From assembly GCA_023435945.1 (NCBI GenBank), contig JAEZLB010000190.1, positions 1 to 6,512 on the forward strand: a stretch of DNA of 6,512 nucleotides, written 5' to 3'. A program made the translations under genes and the position numbers. Every line of letters begins with the position of its first letter. Position 1 is the stretch's first letter. This stretch comes from Pseudomonadota bacterium (lineage in GTDB: Bacteria; Pseudomonadota; Gammaproteobacteria; Burkholderiales; Burkholderiaceae_D). Of this stretch, positions 1-6,512 are shown piece after piece. The notes beneath the pieces were generated by a model. That model was not told the origin of the DNA. It saw only the letters and a list, made by a program, of their open reading frames with translations, and made no database searches.

Positions 1-633
1 CTCGGCATCCACAATTGTTCCGATGACTCGGCCTGTCAGTTTGCCGTTGTCTATTTCCAGCACATTGGAATGCGTATAGTCCAGCGCCAGCCGGGATCTC
101 ATGCGGTCGGTAAAGAAGGTGAAGCCGCCTGAAACCAGCAGGGTTTTGAGTCCAGCCTGCTTCACGGCAGCCAGCAGGGTTTCTGCGCCCGGAGAAAGGC
201 GCAGGCGCTCGTCATAAACACGCTGCAGCGCCGATGCATCCAGGCCCTTGAGCAACGCAACGCGCTTGACAAGGCTCTGGCGAAAATCCAGTTCGCCGCG
301 CATGGCAGCTTCGGTGATTTCCGATACCTGGGGTTTCAGGCCCTGCATGTCCGCGATTTCATCGATGCATTCTATGGTGATCAGCGTGGAGTCCATATCC
401 ATCACCAGCAGCTTGAAATCGGATAGCTTGCGGCCAGGTTCGATGAAGGCGTAATCGAGTTTGGCTGCGAAACAGAGCGGGTCGATTTCCTGCCTGAGCG
501 CATCGGCATAATCCACTCCCTCGCAGCGCCAGACATGCTCGGAAATTTGCTCGGTGCGCCGAGCCTCAACAAGCGCACCTATATTCGGAATGCTGGCGGG
601 ATCGGCTTGCGGGCCTTGCAGTATCAGGTTCAT
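1..633 (-). CDS. serB: Phosphoserine phosphatase SerB, partial (C-terminus beyond left edge)
   Basis: SerB hydrolyses O-phosphoserine to L-serine, the last step of serine synthesis from 3-phosphoglycerate, in the cytoplasm. The 211 visible residues begin with a non-catalytic N-terminal region of about 70 residues. A HAD-type phosphatase core follows: DMDST at 79-83 supplies the aspartyl nucleophile D79 and the general acid D81, E88 lies in ECIDE, residues 111-128 match the family's RGELDF-QSL-KRV stretch, and SGGF at 168-171 is HAD motif II. The fragment ends shortly before the expected Mg-binding GDGAND motif, so about 70 residues should lie outside the window. The ATG at 633-631 is the only plausible start: no in-frame ATG lies in the 32-nt gap after mfd. 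No good Shine-Dalgarno sequence is visible and nothing in the gap looks like a terminator, so serB is probably transcribed with mfd. The family call is secure from the motifs. Confidence 0.95.
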   Translation of the reverse strand, partial: MNLILQGPQADPASIPNIGALVEARRTEQISEHVWRCEGVDYADALRQEIDPLCFAAKLDYAFIEPGRKLSDFKLLVMDMDSTLITIECIDEIADMQGLKPQVSEITEAAMRGELDFRQSLVKRVALLKGLDASALQRVYDERLRLSPGAETLLAAVKQAGLKTLLVSGGFTFFTDRMRSRLALDYTHSNVLEIDNGKLTGRVIGTIVDAE

Positions 634-665
634 GAAATACTTATGCGTTGAAAATTTGCAGCATT

Positions 666-3600
666 CTAAGCCACCAGCGAGCGTATCGTGGATTTCACCT
701 GGCCCACGCGGCTGGCCAGATCGGGCATGGCCGCCATGATACGCAGCTTGTCCTGCCCATTCAGGCGGATGTGCTTGTTCTTTTGTATCAGCTCGATGAT
801 GCGCATTGCATCAATCGGTGGATTCGGTATGAACTGCAGCGTGGCCGCTTCCGCATGGGCATCGATTTTACTGATGCCTGCCTGTTTGGCCGCGATGCGC
901 AGGCGATGGGTTTCGATCAGGGCACGGGCAGCCTCAGGCAGCTTGCCGAAACGGTCAATCAGCTCTTCCTGCAGATTGTCTATGCCATCCACGGTGTCGC
1001 AATTGGCCAGGCGCTTGTACAGGGACAGGCGTTCATGCACATCGCGGCAGTAGTCACTGGGCAGCAGGGCAGGCACGTGCAGGTTGATTTCGGTCGTCGT
1101 GGACAAGGGGGCTGCGAGGTCGGGTTCCTGGCCTTTTTTCAGCGCGCGTACCGCTTCCTTCAGCATGTCCGAATAGAGCTGGAAACCGATTTCATGCATT
1201 TCACCTGACTGGCTTTCACCCAGTACTTCACCGGCACCGCGGATTTCCAGGTCGTGCATCGCCAGATAAAAGCCGCTGCCCAGTTCTTCCATTTGCTGGA
1301 TGGCTTCCAGACGCCGTTGTGCCTGTTTGGAAAGTCCCTGTATGTCATTCACCAGCAGATACGCATACGCCTGATGATGCGAACGGCCGACGCGGCCGCG
1401 CAACTGATGCAATTGCGCCAGGCCGAACTTGTCGGCGCGGTGCATGACGATGGTATTGGCTGACGGTACGTCGATGCCGGTTTCAATGATGGTAGTGCAG
1501 AGCAGGATGTTGTAGCGCTGCGTGACGAAATCGCGCATCACGCGTTCCAGTTCGCGCTCATGCATCTGGCCGTGTGCGATGCCGATACGCGCTTCCGGCA
1601 GCAGGGCTTCCAGTTTGGCCTTGCGGTTTTCTATGGTTTCGACTTCATTGTGCAGGAAGTACACCTGTCCGCCACGTTTCAGTTCACGCAGGCAGGCTTC
1701 GCGTATGACGGAGTCGTCCTCGCGCCGCACGAAGGTCTTGATTGCCAGCCGTTTCTGCGGCGCGGTGGCGATAATCGAAAAATCGCGCAAGCCTTCCAGC
1801 GCCATGCCGAGGGTGCGTGGAATCGGCGTGGCGGTCAGCGTCAGCACGTCCACTTCGGCACGCAGCGCCTTGAGTGTTTCCTTCTGGCGCACACCGAAGC
1901 GGTGTTCCTCATCAATGATGACCAGGCCCAGTCGCTGGAACTTCGTTTCGGGGGAGAGCAGCTTGTGGGTGCCGATCACGATGTCGATGGTGCCGTCGGC
2001 CAGGCCCTTGATCGCCTGCGTGACTTCCTTGCCGGTCCTGAAACGCGACAGTTCGGCAATGCGTACCGGCCAGTCGGCGAAGCGGTCGGCAAAGGTCTGC
2101 GCATGCTGTTCCGCCAGCAGCGTGGTCGGTGCGAGTATCGCAACCTGTTTGCCACCCATGACGGCCACGAAAGCGGCGCGTAATGCCACCTCGGTTTTGC
2201 CGAAGCCTACGTCGCCGCAGATCAGCCTGTCCATGGGGCGGCCGCTGGTCATGTCCTGAATGACGGCGTTGATGGCAGCAGCCTGGTCGGGCGTTTCTTC
2301 GAAGCCGAAACTTTCCGCGAAGGCTTCATAGTCATGCGCGGAATACTGGAAAGCGTGTCCCTGGCGCATCGCGCGTCGGGCATACAGGTTCAGCAGTTCG
2401 GCTGCGGTATCGCGTATCTGCTGTGCGGCACGGCGCTTGGCCTTGTCCCACTGGCCGGAGCCGAGCGTATGCAATGGGGCAGCGTCCGGCGATGCGCCGG
2501 AGTAACGGGAAATCACGTGCAGCTGTGCCACGGGCACGTAGAGCATGGTTTCGTTTGCGTATTCCAGATGCAGGAATTCCGTTTCGCCTTCGCCCATGTC
2601 CATGCTGATCAGGCCACGATAGCGGCCTATGCCGTGCGACTCGTGCACGACGGGGTCGCCTATCTTAAGTTCCGACAGGTCGCGCACCATCGCATCGACC
2701 TGTGTTGTAGCCTCTTGCCGACGTCGGCCAGCGCGGCGCGCGCTGCCGCTTCCGGCATAAAGCTCGGTCTCGGTCAGAAAGGCCAGGTTGCCGAAATCTG
2801 CACTGAGCTGGAATCCTGCATGCAAGGGCGCCACGCCCAGCATGACCTTGGCCGTGCCAGTCTGGAAATCCAGGAAGCTGTCACACAAGGTGAAATCAAG
2901 CTGATATTCGCTGAAATACTGCTGCAGCGTTTCACGCCGTCCGCTGCTGTCAGCGCAGATCATCACGCGCTTGTCGGTGCGGTCCAGCCAGTTGCGCAAT
3001 CCGCTAATAGGATCGTCGGCGCGGCGGTTTACTGCGACATCCGGCAGGCGTGCGGAAATTTCACTGGGCGCGTCCTCATTCTGGATCACGAGGCGGCCAT
3101 AGGGCTTGGCCAGGATGAAGAAATCGTCACTGCTCAGGAATATTTTTTCCGGAGCGAGGATGGGGCGCTGGCTATCCGCCTTCAGAAACTTGTAGCGCGA
3201 TTGTGTGTCGTTCCAGAAGCGCTTGATGGATGCTTCAATATCTCCAACCAGTGCAAAGCAGGTTTCTTCGGGTAGATACTGGAACAGCGTTGCAGTTTCA
3301 TCGAAAAACAGCGGAAGATAGTATTCGATGCCCGCCGAGGGAATGCCGTTGCCTATGTCCTTGTAGATGGAATAACGCGAGGGGTCGCCTTCGAATACTT
3401 CGCGCCAGCGGCTGCGGAAGTTCGTTCGCGCGTTTTCGTCCATCGGGAATTCGCGCCCTGGCAGTAGGCGGATTTCATTGACCGGATACAGCGAACGCTG
3501 CGTATCGGCATCAAAAGTGCGTATGGTCTCGATGGTATCGCCGAACAGGTCGATGCGGTAAGGCAGGGCCGAGCCCATGGGAAAGAGATCGATCAAGCCG

Positions 3601-4115
3601 CCGCGCACCGAATACTCGCCGGGCGACATGACTTGCGCGACATGGCTGTAGCCTGCCAGCGTCAACTGCGACTTTAGCTTGGCCTCGTCCAGTGTTTCGC
3701 CCTTCTTGAAGAAGAAGGTATAGGCGGCGAGGAAGGAGGGTGGCGCCATGCGCAACAGCGCGGTGGTCGCGGGAATGATCAGGACGTCGCATTGCCCGTT
3801 CTGCACTTCGTGCAGCGTGGCCAGTCGTTCCGATACCAGATCCTGGTGCGGCGAGAAAGCATCGTAGGGCAGGGTTTCCCAATCCGGCAGCAAATGGCAG
3901 CGCAAGGCATCGTCCTTGCCTGAGAACCAGGGAACCTCGGTCAGTAGACGCTGGGCATCGTTGGCATTGGCCACCACCACGGTAAGCATGCGCTGTTGCG
4001 CTTTTAATTCGCGCGCGGCTGAGGCGAGCACAAAGGCATCGGCCGAGCCATGCACGGCCGGTAACACAAACCGGTTTCCTGCTTTGGGAAGAGTTTTTTT
4101 CAGATCAAAGGACAT
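666..4115 (-). CDS. mfd: Transcription-repair coupling factor Mfd
   Basis: Mfd is an ATP-driven DNA translocase that displaces RNA polymerase stalled at lesions and recruits UvrA for nucleotide excision repair. Numbered from the ATG at 4115, the protein has 1149 residues, almost exactly the E. coli length. The N-terminal UvrB-like module includes DWETLPYDAFSPHQD at 78-92. The RNA polymerase-interacting domain starts near 483 (GDPVVHESHGIGRYRG to 501). The translocase carries Walker A GDVGFGKT at 634-641, Walker B DEEH at 735-738, TATP at 761-764, TGID at 879-882 and QLRGRVGR at 904-911. The Mfd/RecG TRG motif lies at about 948-966, and an autoinhibitory D7-like domain completes the C-terminus. 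A TTG at 4142 would add nine residues, and an in-frame TAG lies two codons further upstream, so the start must fall between 4142 and 4115. I chose the ATG because MSFDLKK gives the usual family length. Neither start has a clear Shine-Dalgarno sequence. All motifs are intact with no frameshift. Confidence 0.97.
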   Translation of the reverse strand: MSFDLKKTLPKAGNRFVLPAVHGSADAFVLASAARELKAQQRMLTVVVANANDAQRLLTEVPWFSGKDDALRCHLLPDWETLPYDAFSPHQDLVSERLATLHEVQNGQCDVLIIPATTALLRMAPPSFLAAYTFFFKKGETLDEAKLKSQLTLAGYSHVAQVMSPGEYSVRGGLIDLFPMGSALPYRIDLFGDTIETIRTFDADTQRSLYPVNEIRLLPGREFPMDENARTNFRSRWREVFEGDPSRYSIYKDIGNGIPSAGIEYYLPLFFDETATLFQYLPEETCFALVGDIEASIKRFWNDTQSRYKFLKADSQRPILAPEKIFLSSDDFFILAKPYGRLVIQNEDAPSEISARLPDVAVNRRADDPISGLRNWLDRTDKRVMICADSSGRRETLQQYFSEYQLDFTLCDSFLDFQTGTAKVMLGVAPLHAGFQLSADFGNLAFLTETELYAGSGSARRAGRRRQEATTQVDAMVRDLSELKIGDPVVHESHGIGRYRGLISMDMGEGETEFLHLEYANETMLYVPVAQLHVISRYSGASPDAAPLHTLGSGQWDKAKRRAAQQIRDTAAELLNLYARRAMRQGHAFQYSAHDYEAFAESFGFEETPDQAAAINAVIQDMTSGRPMDRLICGDVGFGKTEVALRAAFVAVMGGKQVAILAPTTLLAEQHAQTFADRFADWPVRIAELSRFRTGKEVTQAIKGLADGTIDIVIGTHKLLSPETKFQRLGLVIIDEEHRFGVRQKETLKALRAEVDVLTLTATPIPRTLGMALEGLRDFSIIATAPQKRLAIKTFVRREDDSVIREACLRELKRGGQVYFLHNEVETIENRKAKLEALLPEARIGIAHGQMHERELERVMRDFVTQRYNILLCTTIIETGIDVPSANTIVMHRADKFGLAQLHQLRGRVGRSHHQAYAYLLVNDIQGLSKQAQRRLEAIQQMEELGSGFYLAMHDLEIRGAGEVLGESQSGEMHEIGFQLYSDMLKEAVRALKKGQEPDLAAPLSTTTEINLHVPALLPSDYCRDVHERLSLYKRLANCDTVDGIDNLQEELIDRFGKLPEAARALIETHRLRIAAKQAGISKIDAHAEAATLQFIPNPPIDAMRIIELIQKNKHIRLNGQDKLRIMAAMPDLASRVGQVKSTIRSLVA

Positions 4116-4122
4116 CGAGCGC

Positions 4123-4139
4123 TGGCATAAGACATGCCA
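4123..4139 (-). other. Small hairpin at the mfd translation start
   Basis: A perfect 6-bp inverted repeat, TGGCAT then a 5-nt loop then ATGCCA, ends 7 nt before the chosen mfd ATG. In the mRNA it would occupy the place where a Shine-Dalgarno sequence normally sits. The repeat is seen directly; any effect on mfd translation is inference, and so short a stem could be chance. If the TTG at 4142 were the start, the hairpin would lie inside the coding region. Confidence 0.35.
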
Positions 4140-4170
4140 CAAGAACTAAACAGGCCGCCATGGACCGGAT

Positions 4171-4199
4171 TTGACAGGAGAAAATTAAGGTAAGATTAT
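4171..4199 (+). promoter_or_regulatory. Sigma-70-type promoter for ispD-ispF
   Basis: A perfect -35 hexamer TTGACA (4171-4176) is followed, after a 17-bp spacer, by GATTAT (4194-4199), which matches four of six bases of the -10 consensus. Transcription would begin near 4205-4208 and leave a leader of about 80 nt before the ispD ATG at 4289. An in-frame ATG at 4205 would then lie at the very 5' end of the transcript, which argues against it as the ispD start. The call rests on consensus matching only. Confidence 0.6.
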
Positions 4200-4223
4200 A
4201 AACCATGCCACCCTCCAGGCGAA
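4195..4223 (-). promoter_or_regulatory. Divergent sigma-70-type promoter for mfd-serB
   Basis: On the minus strand, bases 4200-4195 read TATAAT, a perfect -10 hexamer. A weak -35 (TTCGCC, 4223-4218, three of six matches) lies 17 bp upstream of it. The predicted mfd start site is near 4188, giving a leader of about 70 nt to the ATG at 4115. The -10 bases coincide almost entirely with those of the opposing ispD promoter, so polymerase binding at one should exclude the other. AT-rich DNA yields such hexamers by chance, so this is less certain than the plus-strand promoter. Confidence 0.45.
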
Positions 4224-4288
4224 TGTCGGGTCTTGCGAGTGAGACTTCCGGGCCGCCTGAATGTTTCCGGATTATCCGCATTGCCTCT

Positions 4289-4981
4289 ATGCCTTCTTCC
4301 CGCTTTTTTGCCCTGATTCCCGCTGCCGGCGTCGGGGCGCGCATGGGCGCCAACAGTCCCAAGCAATACATGCCCCTGGCCGGCAAACCCATGCTGACAC
4401 ATGTGCTGGAAACTTTTGCACGTGCCAGCCAGATCGATCATGTTTTTGTCGTGGTTAGCGCTGATGATGGCTATATCGCCGCGCTGATGGACAATGCGCC
4501 GCATCTCGCTGCAAGGGTGACGGTATTGCGTCATGGTGGCGACACGCGCCATCAGTCGGTACGGAACGGGTTGCAGGCGGCAAGAGATATTGTCAGGGAC
4601 GAGGATTGGGTGCTGGTGCATGACGCAGCGCGTCCGGGCCTGACCGTGGCACTCATCGAGCATTTGATCGAGAGGTTGAAAATCGATGAGGTGGGCGGAT
4701 TGCTGGCGTTGCCGGTGGTCGATACGCTCAAGCGTGCCACTGGTGGGCAGCGTGCCGGGGAAACTGTATCACGCGAGTCCTTGTGGGCGGCGCAGACACC
4801 GCAAATGTTTCGTTACGCGCTGTTGAATAAGGCCTTGAAAGAGGCAGCTCAAGTGACGGACGAAGCCAGCGCGATCGAGGCGTTGGGCTTGCTGCCCAGG
4901 CTGGTGGAAGGCAGTCCGCGCAATTTCAAGGTAACCCTGCCCGGCGACGTCGCTCTCGCTGAACTGTATTTAAAAGGATGA
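4289..4981 (+). CDS. ispD: 2-C-methyl-D-erythritol 4-phosphate cytidylyltransferase IspD
   Basis: IspD joins CTP and 2-C-methyl-D-erythritol 4-phosphate to form CDP-methylerythritol, the third step of the MEP isoprenoid pathway, in the cytoplasm. The 230-residue protein is of normal length (E. coli has 236). It shows the nucleotide-binding loop [10 protein letters not shown] (11-20) with R18 and K25 in SPKQ, the VHDAARP block (110-116) with the metal-site aspartate D112, LPVVDTLK (141-148), QTPQ (170-173), TDEAS (190-194), and a C-terminal NFKVTLPGD with K214. The frame is open back to 4205, but the extra 28 residues do not resemble the family and the likely transcription start is at about that point, so I use the ATG at 4289, where [14 protein letters not shown] fits. 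No Shine-Dalgarno sequence precedes it. Its TGA overlaps the ispF start codon (ATGA), so the two genes are probably translationally coupled. Confidence 0.95.
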   Translation: MPSSRFFALIPAAGVGARMGANSPKQYMPLAGKPMLTHVLETFARASQIDHVFVVVSADDGYIAALMDNAPHLAARVTVLRHGGDTRHQSVRNGLQAARDIVRDEDWVLVHDAARPGLTVALIEHLIERLKIDEVGGLLALPVVDTLKRATGGQRAGETVSRESLWAAQTPQMFRYALLNKALKEAAQVTDEASAIEALGLLPRLVEGSPRNFKVTLPGDVALAELYLKG

Positions 4982-5475
4982 CCAACTCCATGCTTCCTCC
5001 ATTCCGTATAGGCCAGGGCTACGACTGCCACGCACTGGTCGAAAATCGTCCATTGGTACTGGGCGGCGTGACCATACCGCATACCAAGGGGCTGCTCGGC
5101 CATTCGGATGCTGATGCGTTGCTGCACGCGATTACCGACGCCTTGTTCGGCGCAGTGGCGCTGGGTGACATAGGCAGGCATTTTCCCGATACCGATCCAG
5201 CCTTCGCAGGCGCCGATTCGCGTGTGCTGTTGCGCGAGGCGGCCAAGCGAGTTCGCGAAGCGGGTTACGCTATCGGCAATGTGGATGCGACCATCATTGC
5301 GCAGCGTCCCAAGATGGCGCCGCATATTCCCGCCATGGTGGCCAATGTCGCACAAGACCTGGGTATCGCGGTCGACCAGGTGAACATCAAGGCCAAGACC
5401 AATGAGAAGCTGGGTTACCTGGGGCGCGAAGAAGGTATTGCTACCGAAGCGGTGGCACTGGTGTACAAGCTGTAG
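4978..5475 (+). CDS. ispF: 2-C-methyl-D-erythritol 2,4-cyclodiphosphate synthase IspF
   Basis: IspF cyclises CDP-methylerythritol 2-phosphate to methylerythritol 2,4-cyclodiphosphate with release of CMP; family members are homotrimers with a zinc and a divalent metal at subunit interfaces. From the ATG at 4978 the protein has 165 residues. Zinc ligands expected in the family are visible as D16 and H18 (GYDCH) and H50. Also present are GHSDAD (41-46), [12 protein letters not shown] (63-74), IIAQRPKM (106-113) and KAKTNEKLG (138-146). The residue between the first two ligands is Cys rather than the Val I would expect, which may have no effect. I chose 4978 because its ATG overlaps the ispD stop. 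An in-frame ATG at 4990 (161 residues) is a close rival: AAAAGGA at 4972-4978 lies 11 nt before it but directly abuts the 4978 codon. Two MEP-pathway genes thus form one operon. Confidence 0.96.
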   Translation: MTNSMLPPFRIGQGYDCHALVENRPLVLGGVTIPHTKGLLGHSDADALLHAITDALFGAVALGDIGRHFPDTDPAFAGADSRVLLREAAKRVREAGYAIGNVDATIIAQRPKMAPHIPAMVANVAQDLGIAVDQVNIKAKTNEKLGYLGREEGIATEAVALVYKL

Positions 5476-5525
5476 TTGCTTCAGCAGCGCTCAGTGCCCC
5501 TGCGTCACTTCATTTCTTGTCGGCC

Positions 5526-5549
5526 GCCAAAACCTTGTTGGCCTTTATT
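5526..5549 (+). terminator. Weak terminator-like hairpin after ispF
   Basis: GCCAA (5526-5530) and TTGGC (5538-5542) form a 5-bp stem with a 7-nt loop, followed by CTTTATT. It starts about 50 nt after the ispF stop and could end the ispD-ispF transcript. The stem is short and the T-tract is interrupted, so it is at best a weak intrinsic terminator. Confidence 0.3.
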
Positions 5550-5572
5550 GATTAATCTTCCACTGCACTGCA

Positions 5573-5591
5573 ACGCCTGACGATAAGGCGT
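5573..5591. repeat. Inverted repeat in the ispF-ferritin gap
   Basis: ACGCCT and AGGCGT form a perfect 6-bp stem around a 7-nt loop (GACGATA). No T-run follows on either strand, so it does not look like an intrinsic terminator. It could be a protein-binding site or an mRNA hairpin in the ferritin leader, or chance. The rest of the 256-nt gap (5476-5731) holds an 8-bp palindrome GATTAATC at 5550-5557. I found no convincing Fur box, sigma-70 promoter or small gene there. Confidence 0.25.
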
Positions 5592-5721
5592 ATGCTGGTT
5601 AGGTCTCCCTAGTGGCAGCGCAAGGGAAGGCAGGGATGTTTTTCGGGTGCGCATTGCGATTTCTGCTCTGAAACCTTGAAGCTGGCCTTGTCCGTCCTTG
5701 CTGCCGAATTCACGCATAGAC

Positions 5722-5727
5722 GAGGAA
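5722..5727 (+). promoter_or_regulatory. Strong ribosome binding site of the ferritin-like gene
   Basis: GAGGAA lies 4 nt before the ATG at 5732 and fixes the start of the small ferritin gene. It is the only good Shine-Dalgarno match in front of any gene start in the window; mfd, serB and ispD have none that is clear. This suggests efficient translation of the ferritin. Confidence 0.8.
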
Positions 5728-5731
5728 GAAA

Positions 5732-6034
5732 ATGGCACATGAAGGTTATCACGAGCCTTATGACAGGCTTTCCGATGCAACCCGCGACATGCATCGCGCG
5801 ATCACTTCCCTGATGGAGGAGCTGGAGGCGGTTGATTGGTATAACCAGCGCATCGATGCGGCAACGGACCCGGAGCTGAAAGCGATCCTGACCCATAATC
5901 GCGACGAGGAAAAGGAACATGCCGCCATGGTGCTGGAATGGATACGGCGTCGTGATCCCAAGATGGATGAAAAATTACGTGAGTCCTTGTTCAAGGACGG
6001 CCCGATTGCCGGCGACCATGAGCACGATCACTGA
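5732..6034 (+). CDS. Encapsulated-ferritin (EncFtn)-like protein lacking an encapsulin-targeting tail
   Basis: This 100-residue protein closely resembles the EncFtn family, small two-helix ferritin-like proteins that dimerise to build a ferroxidase centre oxidising Fe(II); known members assemble into rings inside encapsulin shells. The family signature is seen directly: MEELEAVDWY at 28-37, DPELKAIL at 46-53 and HNRDEEKEHAAM at 55-66, then LEWIRR. By comparison with the Rhodospirillum rubrum protein as I remember it, E30, E60 and H63 would be the ferroxidase ligands, E29 and E32 iron-entry residues, and W36 and Y37 the neighbouring aromatics. No signal peptide or membrane segment is present. 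Encapsulated members continue for some 30-40 residues to a short hydrophobic targeting peptide; this one stops after GDHEHDH, a His/Asp-rich tail, and no encapsulin gene is in view. It may therefore act free in the cytoplasm in iron oxidation or storage. The ATG at 5732 is set by a strong Shine-Dalgarno sequence. The last 7 bp overlap the convergent kinase gene. Confidence 0.9.
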   Translation: MAHEGYHEPYDRLSDATRDMHRAITSLMEELEAVDWYNQRIDAATDPELKAILTHNRDEEKEHAAMVLEWIRRRDPKMDEKLRESLFKDGPIAGDHEHDH

Positions 6035-6512
6035 TTCGGCGCGTTTTCGTCGCGGGAATCAGGGGCGACGGGATTTTTGATCAGCGGCAGGCTGATGCGT
6101 ATGGACAGGCCTCCGCCCTGGCGGTTGGTGACATGCAGCCTGCCGTGATGACGCTGCACTATCCTGTCCACGATCGCTAGTCCCAGGCCTGCCCCGTTAG
6201 CCTGGCTGCGGGCATTGTTCATGCGGGTAAAGGGACGCAACAGATAAGGGATTTCCTGCTCCGGTACACCTTTCCCATGGTCTGCCAGCACGATGACCGC
6301 ATATTGTCCTGTGGCATCGCATTGCAGCTCTATTTCTGTTTTATCCGACTCAGAGGTCTTGCCGTAGCGCCTGGCGTTTTCGATAAGATTATTGAACACA
6401 CGCTTCAGATCGGTTTCATGCCCCATGATCCGAACGCCGGGCGCGATATGACTGCTCAACACCACATCCGGCAGGCGGGATGCATGCTGGACGATTTCAT
6501 TCAGCAGGGAGC
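6028..6512 (-). CDS. envZ: EnvZ-like sensor histidine kinase, partial (N-terminus beyond right edge)
   Basis: This is the C-terminal catalytic ATP-binding domain of a two-component sensor kinase, the part that phosphorylates a conserved histidine from ATP. The visible reading frame gives 160 residues. It shows the N box (FNNLIENARRYG, 39-50, with N45), the G1 box DHGKG (77-81), the F box around PFTR (93-96), the G2 box GAGLGLAIV (106-114), and the ending GGLSIRISLPL. The ARRYG and GGLSIR stretches are those of the EnvZ subgroup, which usually pairs with the response regulator OmpR. The dimerisation domain with the phospho-accepting histidine, HAMP and sensor region should lie beyond the right edge, and an ompR gene is expected there too. 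The domain call is secure; the envZ name is an inference. The final 7 bp overlap the end of the convergent ferritin-like gene. Confidence 0.85.
   Translation of the reverse strand, partial: SLLNEIVQHASRLPDVVLSSHIAPGVRIMGHETDLKRVFNNLIENARRYGKTSESDKTEIELQCDATGQYAVIVLADHGKGVPEQEIPYLLRPFTRMNNARSQANGAGLGLAIVDRIVQRHHGRLHVTNRQGGGLSIRISLPLIKNPVAPDSRDENAPNQ

Noticed and set aside
1522..2259. Open frame of 245 codons on the plus strand inside mfd
   Set aside because: It is antisense to the Mfd helicase motifs; the translation is a Ser/Arg-rich low-complexity sequence typical of an antisense shadow.
2334..3275. Open frame of 313 codons on the plus strand inside mfd
   Set aside because: It lies wholly antisense to the conserved mfd coding sequence, has no recognisable domain, and is the kind of frame a GC-rich gene leaves on its opposite strand.
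4105..4663. Minus-strand open frames opposite the start of ispD
   Set aside because: They overlap the intact ispD gene and the divergent control region, and the translations show no family motif.
5550..5557. GATTAATC palindrome considered as a Fur-type iron box upstream of the ferritin-like gene
   Set aside because: It is only 8 bp and the flanks do not fit the repeated hexamer pattern of a Fur site; chance is likely in this AT-rich patch.
5526..5591. The two hairpins in the gap considered as a riboswitch or small RNA
   Set aside because: The stems are only 5-6 bp, separate and unsupported by any recognisable conserved riboswitch core.
5505..5920. Minus-strand open frames across the ispF-ferritin gap
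   Set aside because: They run antisense into the well-supported ferritin-like gene, and neither translation resembles a known family.

Overview
The window looks like a chromosomal housekeeping segment of a betaproteobacterium, probably in or near the Burkholderiales. The grounds are moderately high GC, protein sequences close to betaproteobacterial forms as I remember them, and a serB-mfd block divergent from ispD-ispF, an arrangement I recall from that group. The species cannot be fixed by reading alone. I see no insertion sequences, tRNA or rRNA genes, CRISPR arrays or phage genes.

Layout. The left two thirds is on the minus strand: mfd (4115 down to 666, the transcription-repair coupling factor), followed 32 nt later by serB (phosphoserine phosphatase), whose C-terminal part runs off the left edge. 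From about 4171 to 4223 there is a compact divergent control region in which the ispD promoter (plus) and the mfd promoter (minus) appear to share their -10 bases. On the plus strand, ispD (4289-4981) and ispF (4978-5475) overlap by four bases (ATGA) and encode two steps of the MEP isoprenoid pathway. A 256-nt non-coding gap follows, with a weak terminator-like hairpin.

The most notable gene is at 5732-6034 (plus). It encodes a 100-residue protein closely resembling the encapsulated ferritin (EncFtn) family. The putative ferroxidase residues are all present, but the protein stops where the encapsulin-targeting tail would begin and ends in a short His/Asp-rich tail instead. No encapsulin gene is visible. 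It has the only strong Shine-Dalgarno sequence among the starts in the window. Its 3' end overlaps by 7 bp the end of a convergent EnvZ-like sensor histidine kinase gene, which runs off the right edge.

The genes are not one functional system: they cover DNA repair and serine synthesis on one strand, isoprenoid precursors on the other, then iron handling and a two-component sensor. The points worth following are the apparently stand-alone EncFtn-like ferritin, its overlap with the kinase gene, and the shared divergent promoter.
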